Assembly: GCA_000434935.1 (NCBI GenBank)
Contig: FR882195.1
Coordinates: 1-25,616 of the forward strand
Direction: 5' to 3'
From: Bacteroides sp. CAG:709
GTDB lineage: Bacteria; Bacteroidota; Bacteroidia; Bacteroidales; UBA932
DNA length: 25,616 bases
Shown: positions 1-8,119 of the stretch, one piece after another
Layout: each line of letters opens with the position of its first letter
Position numbering within the stretch: the stretch's first letter is position 1
The notes under the pieces: model-generated
Database searches by the model: none
Seen by the model: only the letters and a program-made list of their open reading frames with translations
What the model was told of the DNA's origin: nothing
Made by a program: the position numbers and the translations under genes

Positions 1-2373
1 CAATTCGATACCCTTGTTCTGTATTTTGCCGATGTTGCGTACTGCTGAGGTGTGTCCTGATTCAGGGGCAAGTGTCGCAGAGATGATCTGGTTCTTGGTC
101 ATCTTGTTGTAGAGGGCGACGTCAAAGCTCAGTCTGTTGTTGAAGAATCTTGCGTCGATACCGATTTCCGCTTCTGTGGAAATCTCCGGTTTCAGGTCTG
201 TCGAAGGAATCCTGCCGCTCTTTACGAGTCCCGAGAAACTGTTCAGAGGGAATGTGAGTTTTCCGAATCCGCCGCCTGCAGAACTGAGATAGTAGTATGC
301 CGATGTATAATATGTAGGTGCATCGTTACCTGTCTGGCCGTATCCTCCGCGAATCTTGAGGAAACTGATGACACTGTTCTTCATCGAAGGGATCAATTCC
401 GTGAGGATGACCGAACCGTTCACTCCGTAGTAGAAGAACGAATTGTTATCGATTGGAAGTGTCGAAGACCAGTCGTTTCTGGCTGACAATGTGAGATATA
501 CGGAGTTCCTCCAACCGAAGTCGGCCTGTGCGAACACTCCCATGAGGCGACGCTTTGTGATCTCGGAACTTGCTGTTGGGGTGGCTCCGCTGGTATTCAT
601 GAAACTTGCCCATTCTTCGATTGCGACTCCGCTAAGGCTTCCTGCCAAGCCGGAACCTGTTCTCTGGTTGACGTTAAGGCCTGCTACGCCGTGGAGTGAC
701 CAGTCCTTGCCGAAAGTATAGTCGGCATTCAGCAGGAAGTTCGCATCCACCTGGGAAGTCCTGTAGGATGTTTCTGCATAGGAACCATTTTCAGGTGTCG
801 CTCCCTCGACAGCGGAATAAGAACCAGGGTTGAAAGTCCAGAGATCCGTATACTTCTTCTGGATATAATTGGTTACATCGAGACCGCCTCTGGTGATGAA
901 CTGCAAACCCTTTGTAAGCTGGAGACCGAATTCAATGTTGCCGAAGATTCGGTCGTCCGAATATGTCGAATAGTTATGGTCGAGAATCCACCATGGGTTC
1001 ATGGCATACGGAGTATAGTAGTTGTCAGCGTTGTTGTAGATGCTCTTGTAGTCTTTCAACTCGCCGTAATCGACGTTTACCGGGAACTGGATGATGTCCT
1101 GATAGATGGTGGATCCTCCGGATCCCTGTCCGGTCATGTTGTTCCTCACTTCCTTGCGGATATAGTTGATGCTGTAATTCAGCCATGCAAGACCGTCCTT
1201 GATTCTGGTGTTTCCGCGGAACGAGAAGTTGTGCCTCTTATAGTAGTCATTGTTTCCCGGAAGGATACCGTTCGAGTAGATGTTTCCGTAGGAAGTCACG
1301 AAACCGGTGGTCTTGCTTCCTCCCTTGACACTGACTGTGTTGTTCGTCTCGAATCCGGTCGCATAGAAATTCTTCAGTGAATTCTTCTTGAAAGAGAAGT
1401 CGGTGTATGAAGGGTCCGCGCCGTTGTACTTATGAGCTCCCGGTCTCCATTCAACCTGTCTTCCGTCGAGAAGATTGCCCCATGAACCGTTCTCTGTCAT
1501 AGAGTAGTTTCCGAAAGGATTGTGGTCAGGCGAGTAGAACCAGCCTGCACCGAATTTATTCTGTAACTGAGGGATTCTCAGTACTGTGCTGGCTTGGAAC
1601 GAGCCGTCGTAGGTGACCTTTACTTCCTCATTCTGCGAACCGCGTTTTGTCGTGATGAGAATCGCACCGTTGCCTGCACGTGAACCGTAAAGGGCAGTAG
1701 CTGAAGCGCCCTTGAGGACAGTGATGGACTCGACATCCTCAGGGTTGATGTCGGCAGCCTGGTTACCGAAGTCGATGGAGTTGTTCAATTCGTAGGTTCC
1801 CATTGCGCCGTTTGAGATAGGCACACCGTCGATGACGTACAATGGCGCATTGCTTGCGAGGGATGAATAACCTCTGACAATGACTTTCTGGGATGTTCCT
1901 GTGGCTCCTGCGGATGAAATCTGCATACCGGCAACCTTTCCTGCCAGTCCGGAGAGAACGTCGGCAGAGCGTCCTTTTGTCAATTCATCTGAACGGACTG
2001 TAGTGGATGCGTAACCCAAAGTCTTTTCCTGACGAGTCATACCTGTGGCAGTCACGACCACCTCATCAAGTCCGACTGCGTCGATTGAAAGGACGACATT
2101 GATTACGTTTTCTGTGCCTATAGATATTACAGCATCCTTCATTCCGAAGAACGTTACTTTAAGAAGCGTGCCCTTGTGGACGTTCAATGAGTATTTTCCG
2201 TCAACATCAGTGACTGTTCCAATGTTTGTTCCTTCAACAAACACAGCCGCTCCCGGAATGGGGAATCCGTCTTCAGCTCCTGTAACAGTACCGGTTATGA
2301 TCCTGTTCTGGGCTAAAGTCACGCTCATGCCTAAAAACAGACATAGGGCGAAAGTTAGAAGTTTTTTACCCAT
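1..2373 (-). CDS. SusC/RagA-family TonB-dependent outer-membrane transporter, partial (N-terminal 791 residues)
   Basis: This gene reads leftwards from an ATG at 2373 and runs off the left edge in frame. The start encodes a signal peptide (MGKKLLTFALCLFLGMSVTLAQ), followed by a carboxypeptidase-regulatory-like domain (about residues 22-105, with GTVTDVDGKYSL), a TonB-box-like stretch (DEVVVTATG), and a plug domain with VIDGVPI and LKGASATALYGSRAGNGAI. The rest is beta-barrel, including RGGYGQTGNDAP, and the last visible residues are IQNKGIEL, typical of the late barrel. Family members are about 1000 residues, so roughly 200 are missing. SusC proteins import oligosaccharides across the outer membrane with a SusD lid. 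The substrate cannot be inferred here. A SusD gene is expected to the left, outside the window. It is divergent from the UvrA-like gene. Confidence 0.95.
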   Translation of the reverse strand, partial: MGKKLLTFALCLFLGMSVTLAQNRIITGTVTGAEDGFPIPGAAVFVEGTNIGTVTDVDGKYSLNVHKGTLLKVTFFGMKDAVISIGTENVINVVLSIDAVGLDEVVVTATGMTRQEKTLGYASTTVRSDELTKGRSADVLSGLAGKVAGMQISSAGATGTSQKVIVRGYSSLASNAPLYVIDGVPISNGAMGTYELNNSIDFGNQAADINPEDVESITVLKGASATALYGSRAGNGAILITTKRGSQNEEVKVTYDGSFQASTVLRIPQLQNKFGAGWFYSPDHNPFGNYSMTENGSWGNLLDGRQVEWRPGAHKYNGADPSYTDFSFKKNSLKNFYATGFETNNTVSVKGGSKTTGFVTSYGNIYSNGILPGNNDYYKRHNFSFRGNTRIKDGLAWLNYSINYIRKEVRNNMTGQGSGGSTIYQDIIQFPVNVDYGELKDYKSIYNNADNYYTPYAMNPWWILDHNYSTYSDDRIFGNIEFGLQLTKGLQFITRGGLDVTNYIQKKYTDLWTFNPGSYSAVEGATPENGSYAETSYRTSQVDANFLLNADYTFGKDWSLHGVAGLNVNQRTGSGLAGSLSGVAIEEWASFMNTSGATPTASSEITKRRLMGVFAQADFGWRNSVYLTLSARNDWSSTLPIDNNSFFYYGVNGSVILTELIPSMKNSVISFLKIRGGYGQTGNDAPTYYTSAYYYLSSAGGGFGKLTFPLNSFSGLVKSGRIPSTDLKPEISTEAEIGIDARFFNNRLSFDVALYNKMTKNQIISATLAPESGHTSAVRNIGKIQNKGIEL

Positions 2374-2611
2374 AAGCTTTAATTTTTTAAGGTTTCTTGC
2401 GATATGTGGTTAATAATTGTAAGTTGTTTGGGTTGAGTTGCTTTTAAAATGAAAATTGGTCGTGGTTTTATGTGATTCTAAAAAATGTTGATTATTAGGG
2501 TTTTACACTAGCGCTGAGCGCAATATAAGTAGGTTAATTTGAAAAAGCAATAGTTTCGGATGAAAAAAATTTAACGTTTTTATTTCCGTTGCATAATGAT
2601 ATAACAGATAT
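2374..2611. promoter_or_regulatory. Divergent intergenic region between SusC (minus) and the UvrA-like gene, with a GCGCT-N-AGCGC palindrome
   Basis: No gene is visible in this AT-rich stretch. A perfect 11-bp palindrome, GCGCTGAGCGC, lies at 2511-2521, about 140 bp upstream of the SusC start. I found no clean TAnnTTTG -7 box on the minus strand for SusC, so its promoter may use another sigma factor or an activator. That the palindrome is an operator is inference. Confidence 0.3.
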
Positions 2612-2643
2612 TTTGACAGACTGTGTAATTTTCGCTATTTTTG
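2612..2643 (+). promoter_or_regulatory. Bacteroidota-type promoter for the UvrA-like gene
   Basis: TTTG at 2612-2615 (within TTTTGACA) is separated by 20 bp from TATTTTTG at 2636-2643, matching the Bacteroidetes -33/-7 consensus TTTG...TAnnTTTG. Transcription would begin near 2650, leaving a leader of about 15 nt before the ATG at 2665. This excludes the in-frame TTG at 2641, which lies inside the -7 box. Confidence 0.75.
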
Positions 2644-2664
2644 GAGCTGCAATTTTTGGAATCA

Positions 2665-5148
2665 ATGAAAAATCCGGATAAGATATTGGTGCGTGGCGCC
2701 AGGGTGCACAACCTGAAAAATATTGATGTGGACATCCCGCTTGGAAAGATAGTAGGAATTGCCGGCGTATCGGGATCGGGAAAGTCCTCGCTGGCCCTTG
2801 GAGTTCTGTATTCAGAAGGCTCAAGGCGTTATCTTGAGTCACTTTCGACATATACGAGAAGAAGAATGACGCAGGCCGCGAGAGCCGATGTGGATGAGGT
2901 GCTTTATGTTCCGGCCGCTCTCGCAATGCATCAGAGACCGGCAATTCCGGGCATACGCAGCACTTTCGGCACAGGAACGGAACTGCTCAACAGCCTCAGG
3001 CTCATGTTCTCCAGGCTGGCCAGCCACAGATGCCCCAACGGACATTATGTGGAACCCTCCTTGCGGGTAGCCGCAGGAAAAGATCTTGTCTGTCCCGTGT
3101 GCGGAGCGCATTTCTATCCTCCGGGAGCAGAAGACTTGGCGTTCAACAGCCAGGGGGCCTGCCGGACATGCGACGGAACCGGAACTGTACGTACAGTTGA
3201 TGAATCTACACTCATCCCTGATGAGAACCTTACAATAGACGAAGGGGCGGTCGCTCCATGGAACACGCTGATGTGGTCGCTCATGAAGGATGTCTGCAGA
3301 GCAATGGGCGTGCGCACCGATGTTCCTTTCAAAGACTTGACAGACAAGGAGAAAGACATTGTCCTTCATGGTCCTGCCGAGAAAAAGCACATACTCTACA
3401 AGGCCAAGAATTCCAATGACGCGGCCGAGCTGGATTTCACTTTTTACAATGCCACATACACTGTTGAGAACGCATTGGCGAAGGTCAAGGACGAGAAAGG
3501 CATGAAAAGGGTTGAGAAGTTTTTAAAGCTCAATGTCTGCCCGGACTGCGGAGGCACTAGGCTTTCCGATGCGGCCAGGGCGCCGAGGCTCAGGGGAATA
3601 TCTCTGGCCGATGCCTGCAAGATGACCCTCACGGAGAGTGTCGAATGGGTGAAAGGCGTGCCCGCTTCGCTGCCGGAAGAAATGAAACCTATGGCCAAAA
3701 GCATCTGCGATTCTTTTCTTGCTGCAGCTAAACGGTTGATGGACTTGGGAATAGGCTATCTGTCCCTGGACCGTTCGGCATCGACTCTCTCGACAGGGGA
3801 GCGGCAGAGAATGCAGCTTGCCAGAGCCGTCAGGAACCGCACTACAGGAGTCCTGTACGTCTTGGATGAACCGTCAATCGGCCTGCATCCGTCAAATATC
3901 ATTGGCCTTTGCGGTGTGATGGATGACTTGATCGCTGACGGAAATTCCGTGGTGCTGGTGGACCATGACACGCAAATCCTGGCCAAATCCGACTGGATGA
4001 TCGAAATGGGGCCAGGAGCCGGCTCGGACGGCGGCAAGGTGATGGCGCAGGGGACTGTCAATGACATTGAGGCCAATGATCTCTCGAAGATCGGTCCGTT
4101 CCTTTCGGGCAAGGCTTCCATTAAAGTAAGACAGCAGGTCGAGGCCGCCGACATGTTCAATGACGGGAAGATAACGATGACGACCGATGCCATCCATACA
4201 GTAAAACCGCTCAGCGTCGAGATTCCCAAAGGGCGCCTTACTGTGGTCACCGGAGTTTCCGGTTCAGGAAAGACCACCATGGTGCTTGAAAGTCTCATAC
4301 CTGCTCTTCAGGCGAAAATTTCAGGTCAGGCCCTGCCAATGCACGTGAAGTCAATCGAGGCTGACGGAATTCGTCAGGTAAAGCTCATCGACGCTTCTCC
4401 TATCGGTATCAATGTCCGTTCCACCGTAGCTACTTATGCCAATGTCCATGATGAACTCAGGAAAGTTTTCGCCAAGACTCCGGATGCGAAGAAGCACGGC
4501 TACAAGGATGGTGACTTTTCATACAATACAGGCAAGTTGAGGTGTCCTACCTGTGACGGCACAGGCGTGATAAGCCTTGATGTGCAGTTTCTTCCGGATG
4601 TGGATATCCCGTGCCCGGATTGCCGCGGATCCAGATATTCGAAAATCGCAGGGAACATAAGGAGGGAGAACTCCGCCGGAGAATTCCATTCGCTTCCGGA
4701 ACTGATGGACATGGATATCAATTCCGCCCTTGACGCCTGTGCGGACCTCAAGCTTATCAGCCAGCGGCTCAAGGTATTGCGTGACCTGGGTCTCGGTTAT
4801 CTGACATTGGGAGAGGAAACCCCGAGTCTGTCCGGCGGTGAAGCCCAGAGACTTAAACTGGCCAGCGAGATGGGCAGGGGACAGGGCGATTCCGTTTTCG
4901 TGTTCGACGAACCTACAATCGGTCTTCACCCGTCAGACGTGATGACACTCCTGAATGTGTTCCAGAGCCTTATCGACCACGGCGCCACCGTCATTGTCAT
5001 TGAACATGACCTTGATGTCATCCGCAACGCCGACTATATCATTGACATGGGCCCCGGCGGAGGCTCCGAAGGCGGAAGGATAGTCGCGACCGGCACACCG
5101 GCCCGGATCCGCGCGGCGAAGGACAGCGCGACCGGACGGTTCATATAA
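2665..5148 (+). CDS. UvrA-like (UvrA2-type) ABC ATPase without a UvrB-binding domain
   Basis: This 827-residue protein has the two-ABC-cassette plan of excinuclease subunit A. Walker A motifs are GVSGSGKSS (34-42) and GVSGSGKTT (530-538). Signature motifs are LSTGE (375-379) and LSGGE (722-726). Walker B/D-loop motifs are LDEPSIGLHP and FDEPTIGLHP. Zinc-binding cysteine pairs occur in the first half (CPVCG, CRTCDGTG, CPDCGG). The C-terminal zinc module CPTC...CPDC encloses the usual FLPDV. Compared with canonical UvrA (about 940 residues), the stretch between the SRLASHRCPNGH region and the first zinc module is short, so the UvrB-binding insertion is missing. That is the UvrA2 pattern, known in stand-alone DNA-damage or DNA-drug tolerance proteins. 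It probably binds DNA lesions but should not recruit UvrB in the standard way. It appears monocistronic. Confidence 0.9.
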   Translation: MKNPDKILVRGARVHNLKNIDVDIPLGKIVGIAGVSGSGKSSLALGVLYSEGSRRYLESLSTYTRRRMTQAARADVDEVLYVPAALAMHQRPAIPGIRSTFGTGTELLNSLRLMFSRLASHRCPNGHYVEPSLRVAAGKDLVCPVCGAHFYPPGAEDLAFNSQGACRTCDGTGTVRTVDESTLIPDENLTIDEGAVAPWNTLMWSLMKDVCRAMGVRTDVPFKDLTDKEKDIVLHGPAEKKHILYKAKNSNDAAELDFTFYNATYTVENALAKVKDEKGMKRVEKFLKLNVCPDCGGTRLSDAARAPRLRGISLADACKMTLTESVEWVKGVPASLPEEMKPMAKSICDSFLAAAKRLMDLGIGYLSLDRSASTLSTGERQRMQLARAVRNRTTGVLYVLDEPSIGLHPSNIIGLCGVMDDLIADGNSVVLVDHDTQILAKSDWMIEMGPGAGSDGGKVMAQGTVNDIEANDLSKIGPFLSGKASIKVRQQVEAADMFNDGKITMTTDAIHTVKPLSVEIPKGRLTVVTGVSGSGKTTMVLESLIPALQAKISGQALPMHVKSIEADGIRQVKLIDASPIGINVRSTVATYANVHDELRKVFAKTPDAKKHGYKDGDFSYNTGKLRCPTCDGTGVISLDVQFLPDVDIPCPDCRGSRYSKIAGNIRRENSAGEFHSLPELMDMDINSALDACADLKLISQRLKVLRDLGLGYLTLGEETPSLSGGEAQRLKLASEMGRGQGDSVFVFDEPTIGLHPSDVMTLLNVFQSLIDHGATVIVIEHDLDVIRNADYIIDMGPGGGSEGGRIVATGTPARIRAAKDSATGRFI

Positions 5149-5151
5149 ACG

Positions 5152-5202
5152 ATAGCATCAGCCTAAAGAATATGCGCCCATATTGCAATCAAGTTGCTGT
5201 GA
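5152..5202 (+). pseudogene. Chimeric gene scar: DUF1016 fragment joined to the 3' end of an exonuclease gene
   Basis: Bases 5160-5177 (AGCCTAAAGAATATGCGC) are identical to 5837-5854 inside the DUF1016 gene. Bases 5151-5177 read D-S-I-S-L-K-N-M-R, resembling that protein's FSVTSLKNMR. From 5173 the sequence switches to the 3' end of the exonuclease gene, encoding AHIAIKLL and a TGA at 5200-5202. The two homologies overlap in TGCGC. The homology to the exonuclease side continues past the stop to 5284 (112 bp with no gaps, 11 differences by my count). The reading frames differ, so no fusion protein is made. It looks like the remnant of a second copy of the nuclease block collapsed by an internal deletion. 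Confidence 0.65.
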
Positions 5203-5284
5203 CTGACAAGGTCTTATGCTAAGGCCACCTGAACAGTTCCGTACAATTTGGTTCCAGATAAAACGTTAAAACGGTACAAAGCGG
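5173..5284 (+). repeat. Left copy of a 112-bp direct repeat (pair: 8090-8201)
   Basis: This segment aligns without gaps to 8090-8201, with about 90% identity by eye. It covers the last codons of the exonuclease reading frame, the stop, about 44 bp of spacer, and the left arm of the palindromic element. The two copies bracket the DUF1016, ZIP and exonuclease genes. Confidence 0.85.
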
Positions 5285-5328
5285 CAAAAAATCACCGGTT
5301 TGTACCGTTTAAAACGTTTTCGCGGGAC
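5247..5328 (+). repeat. Palindromic intergenic element, full copy A
   Basis: This 82-bp element matches 21999-22080 with 5 differences and no gaps. The left arm is AAAACGTTAAAACGGTACAA and the right arm is TTGTACCGTTTAAAACGTTT, separated by a short A-rich loop. The arms could form a long hairpin with a 12-bp core pairing (AAACGGTACAAA with TTTGTACCGTTT). It lies just after the UvrA-like gene and might also act as its transcription end, although there is no classical T-tract. No transposase is nearby, so it resembles a REP/MITE-like element. Confidence 0.75.
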
Positions 5329-5348
5329 GGAATGACTTGACTGGTTTC

Positions 5349-5400
5349 ATTATATGTTCCATATATATAATAATATATATAGTTATATATTGTTATATGT
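5349..5400. other. Extremely AT-rich, partly self-complementary tract
   Basis: This segment is almost wholly A and T, with alternating TA runs that are self-complementary. It lies about 60 bp upstream of the promoter of the DUF1016 gene. I see no gene in it. It could be an easily melted or cruciform-forming region, or an upstream promoter element, but nothing here decides. Confidence 0.4.
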
Positions 5401-5457
5401 GATATTATTAGTTTGCAGGGTATTGTATATAACGAAAAAGTCGTTGAAAGTCAATAT

Positions 5458-5487
5458 TTTGCATTCAATTATTCTTTCATACCTTTG
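5458..5487 (+). promoter_or_regulatory. Bacteroidota-type promoter for the DUF1016 nuclease gene
   Basis: TTTG at 5458-5461 and TACCTTTG at 5480-5487 are separated by 18 bp, fitting the -33/-7 consensus. The transcript would carry a leader of roughly 95 nt before the ATG at 5588. Confidence 0.6.
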
Positions 5488-5587
5488 CTGCAGTCGAGCA
5501 TGTTGGAGAAATGTTGAACAGGATTCGGCAGACGATATGCTCAACTAAATATTGTATAGAAAGAGAATAACCAAAAAACAGACTTTG

Positions 5588-6718
5588 ATGAATTCTCCTA
5601 TGGAAAAGATAGAGCACAAATACTTGCAGGCCGTAGACCTAATTAAGAAAGCCATTCTCCAGAGCCAATACAATGCTGTAAGGCTCGCTAATCAGGAACA
5701 GTTGAAACTGTACTTCAGTATTGGTCGGTACATTTCAGAGAACTCGCGACGCGGGTTCTGGGGCTCAGGGGCGTTGGATATCATCAGTTTACAACTCAAG
5801 AATGATCTCCCGGGACTAATGGGCTTTAGCGTCACAAGCCTAAAGAATATGCGCAAATTCTATGAGGCATGGAGCGAACTGGAAGATAAATCGGCAAGCA
5901 CACTTGCCGATTTTCAAAATGCAGATATTGAAGCAATTGAGATTCGGCAAGCGCACTTGTTGAATTCTGTCGGAATTCATCTTACAGAGTTTTTGGCTGT
6001 CCCGTTTACTCAACATATACGCATTATTGAGGGGGTAAAAGAACGCGATGAGCGTCTCTTCTATATTCTGTTGACATCAATGTCACATCTTACAGAGAAA
6101 GGGGTCATTAAGGCTATTAAGGAAGACGAATACCATCATCGCGGTTCTCTCCCCAATAATTTCATCTCCACATTTCCGGATATCCGGAGCGCGCGTCGGG
6201 CAATTCGTGCTTTCAAGGATGAATACCTCTTGGATTTCATCAATACAGAAGAACTGGATTCCGGTGATATCGAGGATGTGGACGAAAAGGTCCTGGAAAA
6301 TGAAATTGTCGAGAATATTCGCGACTTTATTCTCCGTTTCGGCAATGATTTCCTCTTTATCAAAAATCAGTATGTTGTTGAAGTGCAAGGACACGCTTTC
6401 AAGATTGATTTGTTGTTTTTCAATCGGGAACTCAATGCACTCGTGGCAGTAGAGTTGAAACGAGGCCCCTTCAAAACTGCGTATCTTGGTCAACTGAACG
6501 GATATCTAACCGTATTAGATGACTATGTACGCAAATCTCATGAGAATCCATCCATTGGTCTGGTCTTATGTAAAAGCGCCGATAAATCCATTGTTGAGTA
6601 CCTTATCAAGGATTACAACAAGCCGATGGGAGTGGCTACATATCGCGCCAAGGAAGAGATGCCGAAGAAATTCAGAGACGCTTTGCCGGACATTGAGGCG
6701 TTGAAAAAACTCCTGTAG
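5588..6718 (+). CDS. DUF1016/YhcG-family PDDEXK nuclease
   Basis: This 376-residue protein has the DUF1016 N-terminal domain (about 15-150, including QLKLYFSIGRYIS and FSVTSLKNMRKFYEAW) followed by a C-terminal PDDEXK domain. Candidate catalytic residues are D274 in FKIDLLFF and the E289-x-K291 pair in VAVELKRG. A downstream Q in LGQLNGYL also fits the fold. The family is predicted to cut or process DNA. It is often found in mobile or defence contexts, or with restriction systems, but no methylase, specificity subunit or transposase is near this copy. I chose ATG 5588 over a TTG at 5552 or ATG 5600 because residues NSPMEKIEHKY fit a normal N-terminus and a promoter lies upstream. The gene ends 6 bp from the convergent ZIP gene. 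A fragment of a second DUF1016 copy is present at 5152-5177. Confidence 0.88.
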   Translation: MNSPMEKIEHKYLQAVDLIKKAILQSQYNAVRLANQEQLKLYFSIGRYISENSRRGFWGSGALDIISLQLKNDLPGLMGFSVTSLKNMRKFYEAWSELEDKSASTLADFQNADIEAIEIRQAHLLNSVGIHLTEFLAVPFTQHIRIIEGVKERDERLFYILLTSMSHLTEKGVIKAIKEDEYHHRGSLPNNFISTFPDIRSARRAIRAFKDEYLLDFINTEELDSGDIEDVDEKVLENEIVENIRDFILRFGNDFLFIKNQYVVEVQGHAFKIDLLFFNRELNALVAVELKRGPFKTAYLGQLNGYLTVLDDYVRKSHENPSIGLVLCKSADKSIVEYLIKDYNKPMGVATYRAKEEMPKKFRDALPDIEALKKLL

Positions 6719-6724
6719 TGTCCT

Positions 6725-7489
6725 TCATCCCAGAACTACATCCAGAACCATCATAAGGGCAAAGCCAAGAGCGAATCCTATTGTGCCAATGTTGGAGTGC
6801 TCACCCTGGGAGTATTCGGGAACCAGTTCTTCTACCACCACATAGAGCATGGCTCCTGCTGCAAAAGCCAGCATGTATGGCATGATGCCGAGAATTGACG
6901 TCGCCAAAAGCAATACGAGACCGCCGCCTATCGGTTCTACGATTCCGCTCAATGTCCCTATGCAGAAGGACTTCCAGCGTGAGTTTCCGGCCGCACGCAG
7001 TGGCATTGATATAATCGCTCCTTCCGGAATGTTCTGGATCGCGATTCCCAGTGAAAGGGCAAGAGCTCCGGCAATATTGAAATCTGCCGTAAGGGCCCCG
7101 GCAAGCGCGACTCCGACAGCCATTCCCTCCGGGAAATTGTGAATTGTTACTGCCAATGCCAGTTTGGCGGTTCTAGACAGGCGACTTCGGGGACCCTCCG
7201 CTTCTCCGCTGATGTGAATGTGCGGCGTGATGTAGTCGATGATCAGCAGAAAGGCGAAGCCTGCAAGCAGGCCAATGGTAGGAGGCACTACAGCAGCGGG
7301 GCCCTCGCCCATATCCATGGCCGGGATTATCAATGACCATACCGATGCCGCAACCATTACGCCTGACGCGAACCCCAACAGGAGCTTTTGCATCAATGCC
7401 GGCATGTCGCGCTTCATGAGAAATACGAAAGATGCCCCTAACGCAGTGCCGAGAAACGGTATCAGAAGTGTCGCCAAAATAGGATTCAT
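6725..7489 (-). CDS. ZIP-family divalent metal transporter, GufA-like
   Basis: This 254-residue inner-membrane protein has about eight hydrophobic helices. The metal-site helices carry HNFPEG (H117, E121) and QNIPEG (Q152, E156), followed by the conserved SGIVEPIGG segment. The glutamine in place of the second histidine is the GufA-subfamily pattern, as opposed to ZupT. Family knowledge suggests uptake or equilibration of Zn(II) and related metals. The start at 7489 (MNPILATLLIPF) is chosen because a -7 box lies at 7516-7523. An upstream in-frame extension to 7546 would run through that promoter and lacks family similarity. It converges with the DUF1016 gene and diverges from the exonuclease gene. 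Confidence 0.93.
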   Translation of the reverse strand: MNPILATLLIPFLGTALGASFVFLMKRDMPALMQKLLLGFASGVMVAASVWSLIIPAMDMGEGPAAVVPPTIGLLAGFAFLLIIDYITPHIHISGEAEGPRSRLSRTAKLALAVTIHNFPEGMAVGVALAGALTADFNIAGALALSLGIAIQNIPEGAIISMPLRAAGNSRWKSFCIGTLSGIVEPIGGGLVLLLATSILGIMPYMLAFAAGAMLYVVVEELVPEYSQGEHSNIGTIGFALGFALMMVLDVVLG

Positions 7490-7515
7490 GATTTCATTCT
7501 TATGTAGTAACAATG

Positions 7516-7547
7516 CAAAAATACAAAGTCTCCCACATTTTGTCAAT
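7516..7547 (-). promoter_or_regulatory. Promoter for the ZIP transporter gene
   Basis: Read on the minus strand, TTGACA near 7542-7547 is followed after about 20 bp by TATTTTTG (7523-7516), matching -33/-7. The leader to the ATG at 7489 is about 20 nt. Confidence 0.7.
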
Positions 7548-7575
7548 CACAATTATAATGATTCTGACTGCCAGC

Positions 7576-7602
7576 TTTTTTCGGCGAATCTTCATACATT
7601 TG
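7576..7602 (+). promoter_or_regulatory. Promoter for the exonuclease gene
   Basis: TACATTTG at 7595-7602 is a perfect -7 box. The -33 region is only a T-run (7576-7581). Transcription near 7609 leaves a leader of about 16 nt before ATG 7625. It is back to back with the ZIP promoter. Confidence 0.55.
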
Positions 7603-7624
7603 CATTGACAAATATTAGTAGTGT

Positions 7625-8119
7625 ATGAAGGATTTTGCAGCAATTGATTTCGAAACAGCCAATGAGTGCCGCTCCAGCGTGTGCAGCGTCGGAGTGGTGA
7701 TTGTCCGTGACGGTCAGATCGTGGACTCTTTCTATAGTCTGATACATCCGGAGCCGGAATACTATAAGTGGTTCTGCCAGCAAGTCCACGGGCTGACCGA
7801 AGAAGATACTGAAGATGCTCCGGTTTTTCCGTATGTCTGGGAGAAGATAGCTCCGAAGATTGAGGGCCTTCCGCTTGTGGCGCACAACAGCCGGTTCGAT
7901 GAAGGATGTCTGAGAGAGGTTTTCAAAGTGTATCAGATGGATTATCCTGAGTATGAGTTCCATGATACCCTTTCTGCCTCCCGTAATCATTTCGGCTGCT
8001 GTCTGCCTGACCATCAGCTGCAGACGGTTGCCGCAGCCTGCGGTTATGACCTGATCAATCACCACCATGCCCTGGCCGATGCTGAGGCCTGCGCCCATAT
8101 CGCAATCAAGTTGCTGTGA
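7625..8119 (+). CDS. DnaQ-like DEDDh 3'-5' exonuclease, stand-alone
   Basis: This 164-residue protein is a single RNase T/DnaQ-type exonuclease domain. Exo I is DFET with D8 and E10. Exo II is AHNSRFD with D92. Exo III is HHALADAEA, giving the H-x4-D pair H147 and D152. All four acidic residues and the histidine are present, so it should be active on single-stranded DNA or RNA ends. There is no polymerase, BRCT or GIY-YIG extension, so it is not a full epsilon subunit or a UvrC-like fusion. Its final codons and downstream sequence are duplicated at 5173-5284. It ends in a half copy of the palindromic element and then a terminator hairpin. Confidence 0.92.
   Translation: MKDFAAIDFETANECRSSVCSVGVVIVRDGQIVDSFYSLIHPEPEYYKWFCQQVHGLTEEDTEDAPVFPYVWEKIAPKIEGLPLVAHNSRFDEGCLREVFKVYQMDYPEYEFHDTLSASRNHFGCCLPDHQLQTVAAACGYDLINHHHALADAEACAHIAIKLL

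Noticed and set aside
443..1380. Plus-strand open frames across the left SusC gene
   Set aside because: They are antisense shadows of a clear SusC reading frame with full domain motifs on the minus strand.
2641..2664. In-frame TTG start adding eight residues to the UvrA-like protein
   Set aside because: The TTG is the last part of the TATTTTTG -7 box, so it would lie upstream of the transcript start. ATG 2665 fits UvrA N-termini.
5354..5548. A 64-residue open frame upstream of the DUF1016 gene
   Set aside because: It is encoded by the AT-rich tract, has low-complexity composition, and overlaps the promoter at 5458-5487. No family resemblance.
7490..7546. Longer N-terminus for the ZIP transporter
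   Set aside because: The extension crosses the predicted minus-strand promoter and encodes residues with no family similarity.
7592..8098. A 168-residue minus-strand frame across the exonuclease gene
   Set aside because: It is antisense to a protein with all DEDDh catalytic motifs and has no recognisable features.
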